A DNA stretch of 64,000 nucleotides from Bacteroidales bacterium (GCA_016709025.1 JADJEQ010000025.1:1-64000), one strand, 5' to 3'; positions 27,411 to 36,362 are shown, counted from the stretch's first letter. Notes: generated by a model not told the origin, from the sequence alone. Program-made: numbers and translations.

Positions 27411-29047
27411 CTCTTCCTGCTGTTAAAACGGGCCATCAGGTCTGTTCGTCCCATTTTCCTGAGTGATTCATTCAGCCAGTGACGGTTTTCTGCTTTGTAC
27501 CAGAAGAAAAACCGCTGCTGGTTCAGTTTTTCGTCGCGTGAATGTGCCACATAAACAGGTTTAAGCGTATACGGGTCAATCCCTGTGTAATACATGGCCG
27601 TAGCCAGTGTCATGGGTGTGGGTGTAAAATCCTGCACCTGTTCCAGGTGAAATCCCTGTTGCATGGTTTCACAGGCAAGCTCAGCCATATCCTCTGCCCT
27701 GCTGCCCGGATGACTGGAAATAAAATAAGGAATCAGTTGCTGCTTCAATCCATGTTGCCGGTTGATCTCATCAAAACGCTTTTGAAATTCGACAAAGGTC
27801 CTGTAATGGGGTTTACGCATAATCTGCAGCACATTTTGGGCACTGTGTTCAGGGGCCACTTTCAACCTGCCGGAAACATGTTTTGTGATTACCTGCTTCA
27901 GGTATTCATCCAGACCATTGGCCTTGTTTTCAGCTTCAGAGCGGCCCACCAGCATATCGTAGCGGATACCGCTGCCAATGGTAATTCTCTTCACACCCTG
28001 CACCAGCATTGCTTTCTTGTAAAGGGCAGTCATTGGCCGGTGGTCTGAATTCAGGTTCCGGCAGATGGTCGGGAAGATGCAGGAAGCCCGTTTACATTTC
28101 TTACATTTGTCCGTATCGATGCCCTTCATCAGGTACATATTGGCGGATGGGCCACCCATATCGGTAATGTGTCCTTTGAAATCAGGCTCTGAGGCCACCT
28201 GCTTCATTTCATCCATGATCGATTTCTCAGAACGGCTGACCACAAACTTGCCCTGGTGGGCAGAAATGGCGCAAAAGGCACATCCACCAAAGCAACCCCT
28301 GTGCAGGTTGATAGAATTACGGATCATTTCAAAAGCCGGAATCTGACCCCGCTTATTGTAACGGGGATGCGGATGCCGGGTGTAGGGCAGGTCAAAAGCT
28401 GCGTCAATCTCCGCCTGAGCCATGGGTGGATTTGGCGGATTGACCACGGTAAGTGAATCCCCGTTAAGCTCTGTCAAACGGGCGCCCTGCCAGCGGTTGG
28501 ATTCTTCCTCGAAAATACGGAAATGACGGGCAAATGCCTTTTTATCGGCCAGACACTGCACATGCGATGGAAGTTCGAGTGTATCTACCCCAGGCAGCTC
28601 AGGCAATACTTCGCCTGCCGGCACTTTAAAGGCTGTTTGTTCCACATCCCTGATCTGGTGAATGGATTCACCGGCTGCAAGCCTTTGCAAAAGGGTAATA
28701 ATTGCCTTCTCCCCCATCCCGAACACCAGCATATCAGCACCACTCCAGGTGAGAATGTCGGGTTTAAGTGAATCACTCCAGTAATCGAAATGGGTAAGGC
28801 GGCGCATCGAAGCTTCAATCCCGCCAAGGATTACAGGCACATCCGGAAAAATCTTTTTAAGAATACCGGTATAAACCACAGTGGCATAATCTGGCCTGAA
28901 ACCGGAAACTCCGCCTGGCGTGTAGGCATCATCGGACCGCAGACGGCTGTTGGCGGTGTAGTGGTTTACCATCGAATCCATACAGCCGGCCGTTACGCCA
29001 AAGAAAAGACGCGGCTTTCCCCAGTTTTTTAAAGTCGCGCAGGTCAT
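27407..29047 (-). CDS. ygiQ: YgiQ family radical SAM protein, main (C-terminal) fragment
   Basis: The radical SAM cluster motif CFGGCAFCAISAHQG (Cys-x3-Cys-x2-Cys) sits in the middle, preceded by the N-terminal YgiQ domain (GVTAGCMDSMVNHYTAN, RSDDAYTPGGVSGFRPD, LGGIEASMRRLTHFDYWSD) and followed by the C-terminal signatures KVAPEHSAQNVLQIMRKPHYRTF and QDFTPTPMTLATAMYYTGIDP. The apparent start is false: the first about 110 residues lie in another frame (28929-29255). One extra base in the GGGG or A-run near 29020 separates DFKKLGK from PRLFFGVTAGC. Restored, the gene is 27407-29255, 615 codons, normal for the family. Substrate unknown. Confidence 0.93.
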   Translation of the reverse strand: MTCATLKNWGKPRLFFGVTAGCMDSMVNHYTANSRLRSDDAYTPGGVSGFRPDYATVVYTGILKKIFPDVPVILGGIEASMRRLTHFDYWSDSLKPDILTWSGADMLVFGMGEKAIITLLQRLAAGESIHQIRDVEQTAFKVPAGEVLPELPGVDTLELPSHVQCLADKKAFARHFRIFEEESNRWQGARLTELNGDSLTVVNPPNPPMAQAEIDAAFDLPYTRHPHPRYNKRGQIPAFEMIRNSINLHRGCFGGCAFCAISAHQGKFVVSRSEKSIMDEMKQVASEPDFKGHITDMGGPSANMYLMKGIDTDKCKKCKRASCIFPTICRNLNSDHRPMTALYKKAMLVQGVKRITIGSGIRYDMLVGRSEAENKANGLDEYLKQVITKHVSGRLKVAPEHSAQNVLQIMRKPHYRTFVEFQKRFDEINRQHGLKQQLIPYFISSHPGSRAEDMAELACETMQQGFHLEQVQDFTPTPMTLATAMYYTGIDPYTLKPVYVAHSRDEKLNQQRFFFWYKAENRHWLNESLRKMGRTDLMARFNSRKS

Positions 29048-29255
29048 CGCGCCAGTTGGGCTGTGGCAGAATGGCTACCCTGAAACCTGCCTTTTCAACA
29101 AGCCGGCCCATCACTGCATGACCAAAGGAAGGATGATCGACATAAGCATCGCCCGAAACGATGATAACATCCACTTCGTCCCAGCCACGTTTGTCAAGCT
29201 CCTCGCGTGAAACCGGAAGCCAATCGGTAAGCGGACGTTTTTCAGATGTTTGCAT
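28929..29255 (-). CDS. YgiQ family radical SAM protein, N-terminal fragment
   Basis: The start is the ATG at 29255 (MQTSEKRPLTDWLPVSREEL), chosen because the longer upstream reading is Cys/Pro-rich translation of a low-complexity tract. The fragment matches the YgiQ N-terminus (VDVIIVSGDAYVDHPSFGHAVMGRLVEKAGFRVAILPQPNWRDD) up to DFKKLGK. It then leaves the family frame near 29020 and reads nonsense to its stop. Confidence 0.85.
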   Translation of the reverse strand: MQTSEKRPLTDWLPVSREELDKRGWDEVDVIIVSGDAYVDHPSFGHAVMGRLVEKAGFRVAILPQPNWRDDLRDFKKLGKAASFLWRNGRLYGFDGKPLHRQQPSAVR

Positions 29256-29274
29256 AAGGCAAAGGTAAGGGTTT

Positions 29275-29640
29275 TCCGGCAAAGGGCACAGGGCACAGAG
29301 CACAGAGCACAGAGCACAGGGCACAGGGCAGGGCATGGGGCATGGAGCTGGACATGGTAGAACCATGTCTTCTATCCAAGGTTTCGTCCCCGACCCTTCT
29401 TAACACAGGCACAGGGCAGCACAGAGCATGGAGCATGGAGCATGGGGCATGGATGTAACCGGGAAATTTCCGTCTTCGAATCAACAGACAAGGGGAGATG
29501 GGGAGATGGAGACAAGGAGAAAATAGACAGAGAGACTGAGTGACAGAGAGACGAAGAGCAATGGGCATGGAACATGGAATTTAACTGGGGAATTTCGTCT
29601 CTTAACCAGCAGACAAGGGGACAAAGAGAAATGGAGACTA
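29275..29640. repeat. Low-complexity purine-rich tract (GCACAGAGCACAGG, GGAGCATGGAG, GGAGACAAGGAGA)
   Basis: Successive blocks of 7-9 base phrases: GAGCACA repeats (29280-29330), GGGCATGG/GAGCATGG repeats (29330-29460) and GAGACAAGG/GACAGAGAGAC repeats (29485-29645). The three blocks alternate and partly recur. Open frames here are artefacts of composition. The rest of 29256-29770 holds nothing recognisable. Confidence 0.85.
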
Positions 29641-29770
29641 GGAGATTCAGTACCTGAGATACGGAGCCTTTCGTTCCTCAGGATAAGCCCGGGTTGTGAC
29701 TTCCATTTCGGTATGTGGGCCGTGAGAATGTGGCAATAAGATTGGATTTACTCTACATACCCTCAAGAAG

Positions 29771-30388
29771 TCAATTCTCATCAAAATTTGACTCAATTTC
29801 TTTAACCATGTTTTCAACTGTTGAAATACCCAAACTTATATTTCTAACAATTTGATTCTTATCAATGTATAATCTGGTCGGATTTGCATACAAATTTAAT
29901 TTCCAGGCTTCAACTTCATCTATAAAATAAATGTTTCTGTATAAGGGTTCAACTTCAATATATAGATTATCAATAATTTGCCTGTTCTCACTATCATTAT
30001 CTGTCCTAATCAACAGACAAACTATTTTCATGTTACTCCAACCGGGGTATAACAGTTGAACAGCTTCGGGAAACACATTTACCAACCCTTCGTTCCCAAA
30101 CCCACAATAAGCATTGCTGGCAATAATAATAGCTTTTTCAGACAAGACTTTTCTTAAACTATGTAATTTGCCTTCCCTGTCTGTTACTTTAATTTTCGGG
30201 ATTTTCTTTCCAATAGTATTAGATATAACTGCATTGAAAAATAAGCTGTCATATTTTGCAGTTTCTTCAACGGTAATTCCATTTTTTATATCCGGCCAAA
30301 AGTCCTGAATTTTAGTTTCAATAACATGCCGGTTGTTTGTGCATGAAGCCAGGATCAGCCATAAAGTTAAACAGGTTAATTTAAACAT
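29771..30388 (-). CDS. Thioredoxin-fold-like lipoprotein, 205 aa
   Basis: The start is ATG 30388, which gives a short signal ending in lipobox LILASC; an earlier ATG at 30442 would bury it. The mature protein resembles the TlpA/AhpC-like fold: a strand and loop IGKKIPKIKVTDREGKLHSLRKVL, a core strand IIIASNAYCGFGNEG where a redox CXXC would be, and a late cis-Pro segment YANPTRLYIDKNQIVRNISLGI. Only one Cys is present at the active-site position, so a thiol-disulfide reductase role is doubtful. Base composition is more AT-rich than neighbours. Substrate or partner unknown. Confidence 0.7.
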   Translation of the reverse strand: MFKLTCLTLWLILASCTNNRHVIETKIQDFWPDIKNGITVEETAKYDSLFFNAVISNTIGKKIPKIKVTDREGKLHSLRKVLSEKAIIIASNAYCGFGNEGLVNVFPEAVQLLYPGWSNMKIVCLLIRTDNDSENRQIIDNLYIEVEPLYRNIYFIDEVEAWKLNLYANPTRLYIDKNQIVRNISLGISTVENMVKEIESNFDEN

Positions 30389-30548
30389 TTCTATCAGAGT
30401 AATAAAAATACAATTGCCACCGGGTAAAAGCCAATCAAACATTTTCCATAAAGAAGTAATTGTCAGCCCGAAAAAAACCGATAAACCATTCCTTAAAAGA
30501 CCTATAAACTTATGTGAAATTCAGCTATACTGTATTTGCCTCCTTTAA

Positions 30549-31118
30549 CTATTTATCCTTGAAATCAGGGTGTTTTAAACAATACACCATGTGATCATTA
30601 ATTAACCCAGCGGCCTGCATAAAAGCATAGCAAATGGTGCTTCCGCAGAAAGTAAACCCCCGCTTTTTCATGTCTTTTGCCATGGCATCTGATTCGGGAC
30701 TCGTAGCGGGTATTTGTTTCAGGCCATCCCAATGATTCACAATGGTTTTGCCTCCTGTAAACTGCCAGATATAAGCATCAAAAGTTCCGAACTCGCGTTG
30801 AACTTCCAGGAACAAACCGGCATTTTTAATGGTTCCCCTGATCTTGGCCCGGTTACGGATGATGCTGGAATCGTTGAGCAGGCGGTTGTAATCATCTTCG
30901 GTATAGGTTGCTATTTTTGCGGCTTCAAAATTGTCGAATGCTTTCCGGAACCCCTCTCTCCGGTGCAGTATGGTTTTCCAGCTCAGTCCGGCCTGAAAGG
31001 CATCGAGCACCAGGAATTCAAACAGTTTGCGGTCATCGTGAACGGGTTCTCCCCATTCCTTGTCGTGGTATTCAATCATCAGTGGGTCATTTCCCGGCCA
31101 GGAGCATGTGTTTTCCAT
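30549..31118 (-). CDS. tag: DNA-3-methyladenine glycosylase I
   Basis: The 189-residue protein matches Tag throughout: CSWPGNDPLMIEYHDKEWGEPVHDD at the N-terminus with the zinc-binding Cys and His, FEFLVLDAFQAGLSWKTILHRREGFRKAF, IIRNRAKIRGTIKNA, the C-terminal KKRGFTFCGSTICYAFMQAAGLINDH and the final zinc ligands (H and C in HMVYCLKHP). It excises 3-methyladenine from alkylated DNA in the cytoplasm as the first step of base excision repair. ATG at 31118. It stands alone between two AT-rich or repetitive spacers. Confidence 0.97.
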   Translation of the reverse strand: MENTCSWPGNDPLMIEYHDKEWGEPVHDDRKLFEFLVLDAFQAGLSWKTILHRREGFRKAFDNFEAAKIATYTEDDYNRLLNDSSIIRNRAKIRGTIKNAGLFLEVQREFGTFDAYIWQFTGGKTIVNHWDGLKQIPATSPESDAMAKDMKKRGFTFCGSTICYAFMQAAGLINDHMVYCLKHPDFKDK

Positions 31119-31135
31119 GATACAAGTAAAAAGTA

Positions 31136-31361
31136 AAGCTCAAAGCTTAAAGCTTAAAGCTAAAAATTCGTCATTCAATAGGTAATTTGGCAGTTGGCAA
31201 TGGGCAGTTGGCAAATCGTAAATTTTTCATTCGTCATTCTAAATTCGTAATTCAAAAAGTAAGTTGGCAACAGGCAAATGGCAGTTGGCAAATCGTAAAC
31301 CGTAAACCGTAAATCGTAAACTTTTCATTCGTCATTCTTCATTCTATATTCGTAATTCAAA
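31136..31361. repeat. Low-complexity spacer of GGCAGTTGGCAA / AATCGTAAA / TTCATTCGTCATTC phrases
   Basis: Begins with AAAGCTCAAAGCTTAAAGC repeats, then two diverged copies (about 31190-31255 and 31262-31350) of a unit made of GGCAGTTGGCAAATCGTAAA followed by TTTTCATTCGTCATTC and ATTCGTAATTCAAA. The TTGGCA phrase also occurs inside the sensor kinase genes at 52638, 55054 and 60990. Confidence 0.85.
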
Positions 31362-32387
31362 TCATCGGAACAATGAAGCAATCATGCCGACGTCGGGCTT
31401 TATGATTCCTTTTTCAGTTATAATGCCGGTAATAAAATCTGCCGGAGTTACATCAAAAGCAGGGTTAAATGCGTCGGAACCGGGGTTAGAAACCCTGATG
31501 GTGTGTATCCGGCCTTCTACATCGGGTCCGGACTGATAATTTACTTCATCGGCGCTTCGCTCTTCAATAACAATATCATTGCCATGAGCCGTTGAAAGGT
31601 CGAACGTAGAAAGGGGCGCCGCAACAAAAAATGGAATACCAAAATGCTTTGCTACGATGGCTTTTTCAAAGGTTCCTATCTTATTGGCTACATCGCCGTT
31701 GGCCGCAATCCTGTCGGCACCCACGATCACCAGATCGACCATGCTTTTCGACATCAGATAAGCGCCGGTATTGTCGGGAACAATACGATGTTCAATTCCC
31801 TCATTAGCGAGTTCCCAGGCGGTCAACCGTGCTCCCTGACTGCGGGGTCTGGTTTCGTCGGCATAAACAAACACCGATTTGCCTCCCCGGTGAGCAAAAT
31901 AAACGGGTGACAAGGCGCTGCCATAATCCACAAACCCCAGCCAGCCTGCATTACAATGGGTCAGGATCCTGGAACCATCTGCAATCAAAGGTTCTCCATA
32001 CTTACCAATATTCTTTGCAGCTTCAATATTTGCGCGGGCTAATGCCTGTGCTGCTTCGACTGCTGATTGTACCGACACCCTGCCTGCTTCAAAAACTACT
32101 TCAACTGCATGAAACAGGTCGCGGGCAGTGGGACGTGTGGACCTTATCCGCTCTTTTGCTTCATCGGGATCGTCACTGGCAATCAATGCCTGCGCCATGG
32201 CAAAACCGGCAGCAGCACCAATAGCACCTGCACCCCTCACTGTCATATTCCTGATAGCCAGACAGGTTTCCTCTCTGCTTTTACATTCCTTTACAGAAAA
32301 TGAGAAGGGCAGAAGATTCTGATCGATCATATAAACCGATGTTCCTTCGAGTCTTATCGTGAGGTATTCTTGTCCGGCAACACGCAT
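31362..32387 (-). CDS. mtnA: S-methyl-5-thioribose-1-phosphate isomerase
   Basis: The 341-residue protein matches MtnA (eIF-2B-like aldose-ketose isomerase): NMTVRGAGAIGAAAGFAMAQA, LTHCNAGWLGFVDYGSA with the catalytic Cys near 144, VFVYADETRPRSQGARLTAWEL, and VDLVIVGADRIAANGDVANKIGTF with the catalytic Asp near 224. It converts methylthioribose-1-phosphate to methylthioribulose-1-phosphate in methionine salvage. No other salvage gene is adjacent. It is preceded by a strong TACCTTTG promoter and isolated from the upstream gene by a terminator. Confidence 0.96.
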   Translation of the reverse strand: MRVAGQEYLTIRLEGTSVYMIDQNLLPFSFSVKECKSREETCLAIRNMTVRGAGAIGAAAGFAMAQALIASDDPDEAKERIRSTRPTARDLFHAVEVVFEAGRVSVQSAVEAAQALARANIEAAKNIGKYGEPLIADGSRILTHCNAGWLGFVDYGSALSPVYFAHRGGKSVFVYADETRPRSQGARLTAWELANEGIEHRIVPDNTGAYLMSKSMVDLVIVGADRIAANGDVANKIGTFEKAIVAKHFGIPFFVAAPLSTFDLSTAHGNDIVIEERSADEVNYQSGPDVEGRIHTIRVSNPGSDAFNPAFDVTPADFITGIITEKGIIKPDVGMIASLFR

Positions 32388-32413
32388 TTGTTATATCTGG
32401 TTGTACATTAATA

Positions 32414-32445
32414 CAAAGGTAGCGAATAGATTGATCTTAACCCAA
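32414..32445 (-). promoter_or_regulatory. Bacteroidota promoter for mtnA
   Basis: On the minus strand: TTG (32445-32443), 21-base spacer, TACCTTTG (32421-32414), a perfect TAnnTTTG box 26 bases before the start codon. Confidence 0.75.
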
Positions 32446-32489
32446 GTGAGCAATTCTGAATGGGAATCACTCAATCGCCGGTGACAAGT

Positions 32490-32520
32490 CAAAAAAAAAG
32501 CCACCTTTTCAGGTGGCTTC
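32490..32520 (-). terminator. Rho-independent terminator of the outer-membrane protein gene
   Basis: On the minus strand the stem GCCACCT / AGGTGGC with a 4-base loop is followed by nine T. It lies about 20 bases beyond the stop codon at 32539. Confidence 0.9.
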
Positions 32521-32538
32521 AATTTCAGTTACCAGCGA

Positions 32539-33102
32539 CTAAAACTTTAATGCTACACCAAGTGTAAGCCAGGCAATTCCATAGCCAACTTCTGCCATAG
32601 CAGCAAAATTGTCGCTGAAATAATAGCGACCGCCGGCATACCATGCAAAAATGGCACCGGTAGTTGAAGCGCTGTAATCGTATGTGGATCGATATCACCG
32701 AATGACTTATCGGTAACAATGTTCACACCCAACATAATGCCGGTATAGGTGTCAAGTTTTTCAACAAGCGGGTAGTGAAAAGTTCCGCGTGCTCCAATGA
32801 TTAAACTTGAATATTTATAGCCCCAATCGGAACCAAAATAGTTATACTGCCATTTGGCAGAAGTGTATCCAAGATAAGCGCCGACACCAATTGACCCAAC
32901 ATCCAACACATCGTCCTTTACACCCATTTCGAATGATGCTGAAAGCGGGGGTACAGTTGTTGAATAGTATGACCCTGAGTAAAGAGTACTTCCTAATCCA
33001 ATGCCAAAATTTAAAACTTTTTCGCCCTTGGTGAGCAGGTTGGTCTGGGCTGAAAGGTTAAACGCCAGGAAGGCTGCAAAGAGTAATTGCGACTTTTTTC
33101 AT
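32539..33102 (-). CDS. Outer-membrane beta-barrel protein, about 187 aa (two frameshifts)
   Basis: Three frames must be joined. From ATG 33102 one extra A in the AAAAAA run hides a signal peptide (MKKSQLLFAAFLAFNLSAQ). The next frame covers most of the protein (GEKVLNFGIGLGS…KWQYNYFGSDWGYKYSSLIIGARGTFHYPL). Near 32687 one missing base shifts to the final strands (GAIFAWYAGGRYYF…MAEVGYGIAWLTLGVALKF). The alternating aromatic and Gly-rich pattern and terminal Phe fit a small OmpW/OmpA-like barrel. The corrected length is a whole number of codons. Function unknown. A terminator follows. Confidence 0.75.
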
Positions 33103-33622
33103 GTTGATTGGTTTTAATTAAACTTGATTGATTGATCCGATTGTTCTTTGATTGTGTTGTTATTCCGTTATATAAAGATTATTATCTGTCTGAGTTGTAG
33201 TAAAATCAAGCCTTTCCGCACGAATTAGTTGATGTAGTTGTGGCAGCCACCACAAATATAGGGCAATATCGGAAAAAATGAATAGGTATTTTTAGGTATT
33301 TCTATGGAAATTACAAACTGCCTTTATCGGGAATGCAAAGGTGGGAGTGACCTGGTTGTTAATAAGTTTCATAATATGCTATTTATCAGATATATCAACC
33401 TCTTGATAACTATGGGTCACTACAATAAAACACCATCCGCAAAGTAGAAATTTTCGTTTACTTCCTTTGCATATGGTGAAATGTGAATAAAACATGCGAT
33501 GGGTAATCGCAGGATTCATTTCAAAACAGTTGAATAATCCTGCGATCCGGTGCGGTGTAACTGGTTACAGTCTCTTTTTGGGGGAAAAATATAGCCGAAT
33601 AAGGTCCTGATAAGTTTTTGCT
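33103..33622. other. Intergenic, no gene seen
   Basis: About 520 AT-rich bases between the outer-membrane protein start and the cold-shock gene end. Short TTGATTGATT-type runs lie near 33120. Nothing else is recognised. Confidence 0.5.
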
Positions 33623-34080
33623 CTACCTGACAACTTTTACCTCATAAGCATTGAGTCCTTTCGGGCCTTTCTCCACTTTATAGGTAACCTTGTTGTTCTC
33701 TTTGATCGGTTCGGATAGCTCCTTGATGTGCACAAAGATACTTTCCTGTGTCTGGAGGTCCTTGATAAACCCAAATCCTTTGGATTCGTTGAAAAAACTG
33801 ACAATACCTGTCCTCAGTTCTTCAACCTGATCGGCTGGATCCTGTTTTCTGACACCCACTTCAATATCAGCGGCATTAATAATGGTCTTCTTAACAGTGG
33901 GATCGGGCGGGGTAGAAGAAATCCGTCCGTATTCATCTACATAGGCGATCATATCATCGAGGCTGTTTCCATCTTTGTATTGGATGCCCGTTCAACTTTT
34001 TTCGCCGCCTTGTCTTTTTTCTTTTTTTGCTTTTTCTTCTCGTTTTCCTGCTTATTCCACGTTTGTTGTGATCTTGCCAT
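33623..34080 (-). CDS. Cold-shock domain protein with basic N-terminal extension, about 152 aa (frameshifted)
   Basis: The C-terminal about 65 residues form a cold-shock domain: GIVSFFNESKGFGFI (RNP-1), SIFVHIKEL (RNP-2) and VTYKVEKGPKGLNAYEVKV. The true start is ATG 34080 (MARSQQTWNKQENEKKKQ), which gives a Lys-rich extension found in Bacteroidota members of this family. One missing base near 33985 separates it from YKDGNSLDDMIAYVDEYGRIS. Without that base the downstream frame appears to start at 33952. It binds single-stranded RNA or DNA in the cytoplasm, probably as an RNA chaperone. Confidence 0.88.
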
Positions 34081-34191
34081 AGTTTACCTGTTCGGAATTT
34101 TCCTTTTTTGAGGAGGGTGAATAATATAGTTTTACCGGTATCCGCCGGAAAGGCGCTAAAGGCTCCGGCAAAACCCTGTGCGGCAAAGGTA
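34081..34191 (-). promoter_or_regulatory. Promoter box and long structured 5' leader of the cold-shock gene
   Basis: TACCTTTG on the minus strand (34191-34184) is a perfect -7 box, though no TTG lies at the right distance. It stands 103 bases before the ATG, so the leader would be about 95 bases. The leader contains a hairpin GCCGGA / TCCGGC (34169-34144). Long structured leaders that respond to temperature are known for cold-shock mRNAs in other bacteria; that role here is inference. Confidence 0.5.
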
Positions 34192-34491
34192 CAATAAATA
34201 GTTGGTGTTGAGACCGGAAGAGTTTGCCGGTCAATATATTATTCCGGTCACAATGTATCAATAGTTCGGAGAGTTTAAGACTCGCGCAAGGACGCTAAGA
34301 CGCAAAGGATTGATCTTTAGCTAATTATAGAATCTAGCCTTCCCTTTATAATGCATTGATTATCCGTGATTTAACAAATTTACCAGGTACTAATGATTAT
34401 ATTTATCTGTTTCCATGAAATCTGTTGCTGCCTACCCCTGCTTAAACGGGCGTGGCAATTCTTTAAATCCAGAAATGTAACCAGATGTGCA
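34192..34491. repeat. Intergenic with a CGCAAGGACGCTAAGACGCAAAGG repeat copy
   Basis: About 34266-34310 reads GAGAGTTTAAGACTCGCGCA followed by GGACGCTAAGACGCAAAGG. The reverse complement of this phrase recurs at 43701-43745 and 45051-45098. The rest of the spacer is featureless. Confidence 0.7.
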
Positions 34492-35392
34492 TCATAGAGC
34501 CCTGGTCAGGATTAAATATCCGTAGGCTTCCAGAACTATTGAATCGTCCTCCCCAACAATGGAGCCGGTCAACACATTTTCCCATACATGCGTTCCAATG
34601 GCTTCCGGTAAGGTATAGGTAACCCCGCTGTTTCTCACATTCACCATCACAGACCAGTTCCTCTGTTTCCGACCTCCTGATAAAGGCACAGATATCGTTG
34701 TTTGGATAGCTTACCAAAGTTCCTTTTTTAGTTGTCTCAGAACCTGAATAGAATGTCATTATCTTCTGATATTCGATGAGCATATCAGGGTTTTGTGTCC
34801 AGTTGACCGGTGAATTTGTGAAGAAAGGAAGCGTTTCAAGCCGGCCAACTTCCTGGCTTCCGTAAATCATTGGTACCCCTCCCATGAAGGTTGCGATAAC
34901 CGAGGCTGCCAGCGCACCCTGTTTCCCATTGAATAACGTCATTGGCGTTGCATCCCAGGCCGATTCATCGTGGTTGGTGGTGAAACGTAATTTATGTTTC
35001 CCTGCCGGAATGCTGCTGTATTCGCTGGCATGCGTAGCTGATAAACCACTGGCAGGTTGGCCCGAAAATACCGATTTAAGTTTGCCGTAAAAATCCCATG
35101 AATAATTCATCTGAAACCCTGCGGAAAAATGATCGCTGCGGGCACCCTCTGCCAGCATGATGATCTTCCGGCCCGGGATGTTATTCAATGAATCATTGGC
35201 CTGTTTCCAGAAATCGAAAGGTACCATGTCGGCAGCATCACAGCGATAACCGTCGATGTTGGCATCAAAAACCCAATATCGCATCGCACTGATCATGGCT
35301 TTGCGCATATCCTGCGAAGCAAAGTTCAGGTCAGCAACATCCAGCCAGTTGGTGCCGGCCGGGTTGCAACTCCGTTTTCCTGTGTGTACCAT
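34492..35392 (-). CDS. Alpha-amylase (GH13) lipoprotein, C-terminal fragment
   Basis: This frame carries GH13 conserved regions II (GYRCDAADM, with the nucleophile Asp), III (IIMLAEG, with the acid/base Glu) and IV (FTTNHDE). A second lesion, one extra base in GTCTGTG near 34652, throws the last about 50 codons off. The correct end, in another frame, is VMVNVRNSGVTYTLPE…YGYLILTRAL and stops at 34492; unrepaired, the frame runs on to 34463. With both lesions repaired the gene is 34492-35874, 460 residues. It should hydrolyse alpha-1,4-glucan at the outer membrane or in the periplasm. Confidence 0.88.
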
Positions 35393-35874
35393 TCCTTATA
35401 TTTCATCCAGGGATTGTCCCAGGCGGTGTGGTTGGCCACCCAGTCGAGGATCACAGCCATTCCCCGCTGATGAGCCTGATCGGTGAGTGTTCTCAAGGTG
35501 GTCAGCGTGCCGAATTCCTGGTTTACTTCGCGGTAATTCTTCACACTGTATGGTGAATTAACAGAGTTAACAGTCCCAATCGGAAATACCGGCATCAACC
35601 AGATGACATTCACGCCCAGCGATTTAATATGATCAAGCTTGCTGATAACCCCCTGAATGCTGGCCGGACTATATGCCCTGAGGTTGACCTCGTACATCAC
35701 TACATCTTCGGTTTCAGGAACAGCTGAAAAAGGATTTCCGTATTGGGCAGGGTCAGGAAGTATAAATTCGTTGTCAGGAATTATTGGCCCGGGTTTGTCC
35801 TCCTTATCGGAACAAGCAGAAACACTAAGTAAAAGGATCAAAAGCCAGGAAAGCCTGTATCGGTCAAATCTCAT
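35326..35874 (-). CDS. Alpha-amylase (GH13) lipoprotein, N-terminal fragment
   Basis: It begins with a lipoprotein signal (RLSWLLILLLSVSAC) and a short Asp/Lys/Pro linker. The start of the GH13 barrel follows (VVMYEVNLRAYSP, SLGVNVIWLMPVFPIGTVNSVNSPYSVKNYREVNQEFGT) and conserved region I (VILDWVANHTAWD). A missing C in the CCC run near 35362 then breaks the frame before PAGTNWLDVADLNF. It lies 33 bases after the CMD-family gene on the same strand. Confidence 0.88.
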   Translation of the reverse strand: MRFDRYRLSWLLILLLSVSACSDKEDKPGPIIPDNEFILPDPAQYGNPFSAVPETEDVVMYEVNLRAYSPASIQGVISKLDHIKSLGVNVIWLMPVFPIGTVNSVNSPYSVKNYREVNQEFGTLTTLRTLTDQAHQRGMAVILDWVANHTAWDNPWMKYKEWYTQENGVATRPAPTGWMLLT

Positions 35875-35907
35875 AATTTCAGTTTTTCATTACACTCCAA
35901 AATTAAT

Positions 35908-36213
35908 CTATTCAGCCTTATCAAATACATCCAGGGCAACCGGCAAACAGGTGGCTACTCCTTTCAATCCACATACACTCAGGGTTATCAAAATGGTATC
36001 TTTGATTTCATCGCGGGTAGCCCCTAGTTTTTTAGCCATGGCCACATGGTAATAAATGGCAGTGGTATCGCCCATCGAGGCTTTGATGCCAATGTAAACC
36101 AGTTGTTTGGTTTTTGCATCGAGCCCGGTGGTGGCTTTCAGTGATTCAATCAGTCCGTCGAAGGCTTTGGCAACCTCAGGGGCTTCTTTCTGGAAAATTT
36201 CAAGTGGATTCAT
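35908..36213 (-). CDS. Carboxymuconolactone decarboxylase family protein, 101 aa
   Basis: The start is ATG 36213 (MNPLEIFQKEAPEVAKAFDGLI); the longer upstream reading is not convincing. The helical core TGLDAKTKQLVYIGIKASMGDTTAIYYHVAMAKKLGATRDEIKDTILI matches the CMD/AhpD family. The usual CxxC-H redox centre is missing (a D-T-T-A-I-Y-Y-H stretch sits there), so peroxidase activity is unlikely. A pair of later Cys (VCGLKGVATC) is present. It is upstream of and possibly co-transcribed with the amylase gene. The specific reaction is unknown. Confidence 0.85.
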   Translation of the reverse strand: MNPLEIFQKEAPEVAKAFDGLIESLKATTGLDAKTKQLVYIGIKASMGDTTAIYYHVAMAKKLGATRDEIKDTILITLSVCGLKGVATCLPVALDVFDKAE

Positions 36214-36239
36214 GGGGAAGAATTTACTTTCAAAAGTAA

Positions 36240-36267
36240 GCAGGAAAAAGATTGTTCCTGCTTTTTT
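36240..36267 (+). terminator. Hairpin with T-run
   Basis: GCAGGAA / TTCCTGC around an 8-base loop, followed by six T on the plus strand and preceded by few A. No plus-strand gene ends here. On the minus strand it lies between the decayed META copy and the CMD gene, so it may be a remnant of that copy's terminator. Confidence 0.5.
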
Positions 36268-36362
36268 CAGTGGATAATTCGGGGAACCTAACCTGATATT
36301 TAGCAATATGCATGAAAAATGGCGTCCGTCAATCAGGACAACCAGAAATAAGATAGCCCTTT

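Noticed and set aside
29256..29575. Cys/Pro-rich protein read on the minus strand upstream of YgiQ
   Set aside because: It is translation of GCACAGAGCATGG-type low-complexity DNA and several frames give equally long readings.
34463..34491. Alpha-amylase end at 34463
   Set aside because: The last about 50 residues of that frame do not resemble an amylase C-terminus, while another frame ending at 34492 does (VMVNVRNSGVTYTLPE).
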